A stretch of 64,000 nucleotides of DNA from contig CAJYJH010000071.1 in NCBI GenBank assembly GCA_913775265.1, positions 1 to 64,000 of the forward strand, in the 5' to 3' direction. The notes under the pieces were generated by a model, which did no database searches, had not been told where the DNA came from, and was given only the letters and a program-made list of their open reading frames with translations. Source of the stretch: an uncultured Mucilaginibacter sp. GTDB lineage: Bacteria; Bacteroidota; Bacteroidia; Sphingobacteriales; Sphingobacteriaceae. How positions within the stretch are numbered: the stretch's first letter is position 1; each line of letters opens with the position of its first letter. This document shows positions 61,760 to 64,000 of this stretch, piece after piece. The position numbers and the translations under genes were made by a program.

Positions 61760-64000
61760 AGTAGAGGCAACAGGCAGGGGTAAGGAACGGATTTTTTTAC
61801 TGCTCATCACTGTTTTATTAGGCTTGTTATTTTACCGTTTGTACACGGTATTGCAAATGCGTTTTGCCGATGTAGACCAACGCCTGACGGATGGTACCAT
61901 GGTAAACCTCAATGCCAAAAATCCGGCTGCTAACTTTAAAAATTTATTGATTAAAGGATATTATTTTGATGACAAACGCGACATCAATTTAATTGAATCT
62001 GTAGTAGCGCAAGGCATCAGCACCGGCGAAAAAATTGACAACATTGGGGAGCTGAATAAACGTAAATACTATCTCAACGCTGATGAGGCTTTTGCTAAAG
62101 GTGGTACTTCGTTTAAAAAGCGCGTATCTGCATCCCGATCCTTATTAGGATACACCGGCGCCGATTCAATCCGGTTCAGGCAGGAACAACGTAACCCGCC
62201 CAAGTTACCCTCCGAAGTTGATTTGGCATTAGGCAAATACAGCATTGAAGGCAAGATTGTTAATGAAGATCAGCCAGTAGGCGGCGTATTAGTGCGCCTG
62301 GAAATGATTTTACCGCAAGACAGTATTGTTAATGACGAGGTGGGGGAAGACATCAAAACCACCACCGAAACAAGTCGCACTTATAATAAACAATATATTC
62401 CCGACAGTGCAGGTAAGCGGCATTTACAGGCATTAACAGCTTACGCGCGTACTAACGCCGACGGCGAGTTTGAATTTAAAAACCTGCCTACAGAAAAAGC
62501 TTTCCGGGTATTGCCGTTGCAGCCCGGCTACCAATTTGGCACTTCGCAAGGTGTACAAAGTCTGGACGGCGATGAAGAATTTACCTTCCGGCAGCAGCCA
62601 CACACTATCAGGTTACTTTCAACCCGCGATTTTAACATCCTGAAAAAAGAAAAGTCATTAATTGTACGTACGCCACAAGAGTTTAACCGCTGGTTTTTTA
62701 TCATTGCCGGGTGTTTCTTTGCCAGTTTCTTTATCATCCACCTGGTATTGTCATCAAAATTCAGTAGTGCCGACCAGTTAATTCTGCCAGTAATCATGAC
62801 TTTAACTGGCCTGTCGTTTTTGACGTTACTGAGCTTGCAAGACCCTTTGCGGGACCGTTTTCTGGCAAAAGACACATTAGTATACTTAGGCATTGGTACA
62901 ATAGTAACTATGGCTATGCTAACGCTCAATTTGCGCCGCTTTACTACTGATTCGGCATTGTACCGTTTGTTCATTTTTAAAAATACACCAAGCGCAGCCA
63001 ACGGTTGGCCCTGGGCGGTAATGGCAGCGGGCTTGCTGGCCTTAACCATTTTGTTTGGTACAGGCCCGGAGGGTAGTGGCGTAAAGGTGAATTTATTTGG
63101 CTTTCAGCCAAGCGAGATTGTTAAATACCTGGTGATATTTTTTCTGGCCGGCTTTTTTGCTGCTAACGAGAAACTGATTAGCGAGTATACTACCTGGACC
63201 AAGCGCTGGTCGTTTTTCTATTTCGCACTCGTAGCCATATTGGTAACCTTGATGCTGTTTTTGCTCTTGGGCGATTTGGGTCCTGCCATGGTGGTATGTT
63301 TTACGTTCATTACCCTCTTCTCGTTCTCGCGCGGTGATTTTGGCTTTATGGCCCTGGCCGTTGTGATTTATGTGTTGGCCTCATGGCTGTTAAAAAACGT
63401 ATGGCTTTCGGCATTGGCAACAACAGCAATTATAGCGCTGTTAATGTTTTTCCAGCGCCGCCAGCTCAGCGAGTCGGCCATTATGGTGTTGGTTATCATG
63501 GCTGCGTTTTTAACCATCGATCAAATACCTTACTTAAATAAAATATTCCCGGGTCCGGTTCAACGTTTGATTGACCGCAAAGCCATCTGGCAGGATGCCT
63601 GGAACAACGAGGTTTACGGTGGCGATCAAGTGGCTAACGGTTTGTGGGCTATGTCGAGCGGTGGTGTATCCGGTCAGGGTATCGGCGAGGGTTTTGCCAA
63701 AACCATTCCAGAGGCACATACCGACATGATATTGCCATCCATGGGCGAGGAGTTTGGCTGGACAGGCATTGTCTGCATATTCGTCTTATTCTTAATCTAC
63801 CTGCACCGGGCTATTTTAATTGGCCGACGAACGGGAACCCCTTTTCTGTTTTATTTATGTGCCGGTATAGGGGTGTCTACCTTCGTACAGTTTTTGCTTA
63901 TTGCCGGTGGATCAACCGGGGCTTTGCCTTTGTCGGGCGTATCCTTACCCTTCCAAAGTTATGGCGGATCATCACTGGTAGCCAATATGCTGGCATCCGG
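61746..64000 (+). CDS. FtsW/RodA-family protein with long N-terminal extension (partial)
   Basis: The frame is open to the window end, at least 751 residues. Residues 1-315 are unusual: a TM helix (about 16-35), an uncharacterised domain, and a CarboxypepD_reg-like beta domain (about 165-245, GKYSIEGKIVNEDQPVGGVL, NADGEFEFKNLP). From about 316 a multi-TM SEDS core follows: FQPSEIVKYL, GDLGPAMVVC, SGGVSGQGIGEG, AHTDMILPSMGEEFGWTG and VSLPFQSYGGSS, which are the signatures of FtsW/RodA glycan polymerases. It ends within the core. It overlaps the PP2C gene, so the phosphatase and polymerase are tightly coupled. Confidence 0.9.
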   Translation, partial: METNKVEATGRGKERIFLLLITVLLGLLFYRLYTVLQMRFADVDQRLTDGTMVNLNAKNPAANFKNLLIKGYYFDDKRDINLIESVVAQGISTGEKIDNIGELNKRKYYLNADEAFAKGGTSFKKRVSASRSLLGYTGADSIRFRQEQRNPPKLPSEVDLALGKYSIEGKIVNEDQPVGGVLVRLEMILPQDSIVNDEVGEDIKTTTETSRTYNKQYIPDSAGKRHLQALTAYARTNADGEFEFKNLPTEKAFRVLPLQPGYQFGTSQGVQSLDGDEEFTFRQQPHTIRLLSTRDFNILKKEKSLIVRTPQEFNRWFFIIAGCFFASFFIIHLVLSSKFSSADQLILPVIMTLTGLSFLTLLSLQDPLRDRFLAKDTLVYLGIGTIVTMAMLTLNLRRFTTDSALYRLFIFKNTPSAANGWPWAVMAAGLLALTILFGTGPEGSGVKVNLFGFQPSEIVKYLVIFFLAGFFAANEKLISEYTTWTKRWSFFYFALVAILVTLMLFLLLGDLGPAMVVCFTFITLFSFSRGDFGFMALAVVIYVLASWLLKNVWLSALATTAIIALLMFFQRRQLSESAIMVLVIMAAFLTIDQIPYLNKIFPGPVQRLIDRKAIWQDAWNNEVYGGDQVANGLWAMSSGGVSGQGIGEGFAKTIPEAHTDMILPSMGEEFGWTGIVCIFVLFLIYLHRAILIGRRTGTPFLFYLCAGIGVSTFVQFLLIAGGSTGALPLSGVSLPFQSYGGSSLVANMLAS

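Noticed and set aside
62528..63049. Minus-strand ORF of 173 codons at the right edge
   Set aside because: It is antisense to the SEDS protein, which has clear family motifs there; the antisense translation has none.
1..64000. CRISPR array or rRNA genes
   Set aside because: No regularly spaced direct repeats and no rRNA-like stretches were seen on reading through.

Overview
The window looks like a chromosome segment of a Sphingobacteriales bacterium (Bacteroidota; Mucilaginibacter- or Pedobacter-like, inferred from gene families and from TAnnTTTG promoter boxes). It has two halves: an integrative conjugative element (ICE) at about 1-33,100, and core chromosome from the tRNA-Met at 33,172 to the end. 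The left end of the ICE lies outside the window.

ICE. Nearly everything from 221 to 23,789 is on the minus strand. Reading in the direction of transcription there is an excisionase-like gene (23.8 kb), a probable oriT (23.0 kb), mobA-mobB-coupling protein, rteC, and then the tra module: a TM protein, traE, traF, traG (VirB4), a small lipoprotein, three tandem TraI-like paralogues, traJ, traK, traL-like, traM and traN. Beyond it come accessory genes: an XRE regulator divergent from an NTase-HEPN fusion, a DUF1778/GNAT toxin-antitoxin pair, a disordered-N-terminus protein and a DUF932 gene. A 29-bp sequence, with one mismatch, lies just upstream of both the mob/xis operon and the tra operon and is probably a shared control site. 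A tyrosine recombinase (31.7-32.9 kb) with three AGGTGTTCA-type sites beside it marks the right end, next to the 3' end of tRNA-Met.

ICE cargo (24.7-31.3 kb). Between the mob genes and the integrase is the most interesting locus. On the plus strand it has a metallo-beta-lactamase (MBL) fold protein, a single polypeptide joining E2-like, E1-like (ThiF) and JAB/JAMM peptidase domains, a four-TM protein, and a second MBL protein, ending in a strong terminator. A HEPN-like protein with an R-x4-H motif is divergent from it. This is a ubiquitin-conjugation-like operon, probably antiviral, with no recognisable CD-NTase and no obvious ubiquitin-like modifier gene. A decayed second DUF932 copy lies next to it.

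Core chromosome. HAD hydrolase, proline dehydrogenase, an S4-domain protein and aroB are followed by a Phe/Tyr-rich leader peptide with a terminator/antiterminator (a ribosome-mediated attenuator) in front of pheA, a DAHP synthase-chorismate mutase fusion and aroA. aroC is further on. A frameshifted GT39-type glycosyltransferase, an HMA-AraC regulator with an HMA-membrane protein, a TPR protein, a CBS-domain PLP enzyme and a DUF5686 protein come next. Then there is a TetR-RND efflux operon with candidate operators. The right edge carries a Ser/Thr kinase, an FHA-like protein, a PP2C phosphatase and a long FtsW/RodA protein that runs off the window; this set resembles the actinobacterial pstP-rodA-pbpA-pknAB arrangement and suggests phospho-control of cell-wall synthesis.
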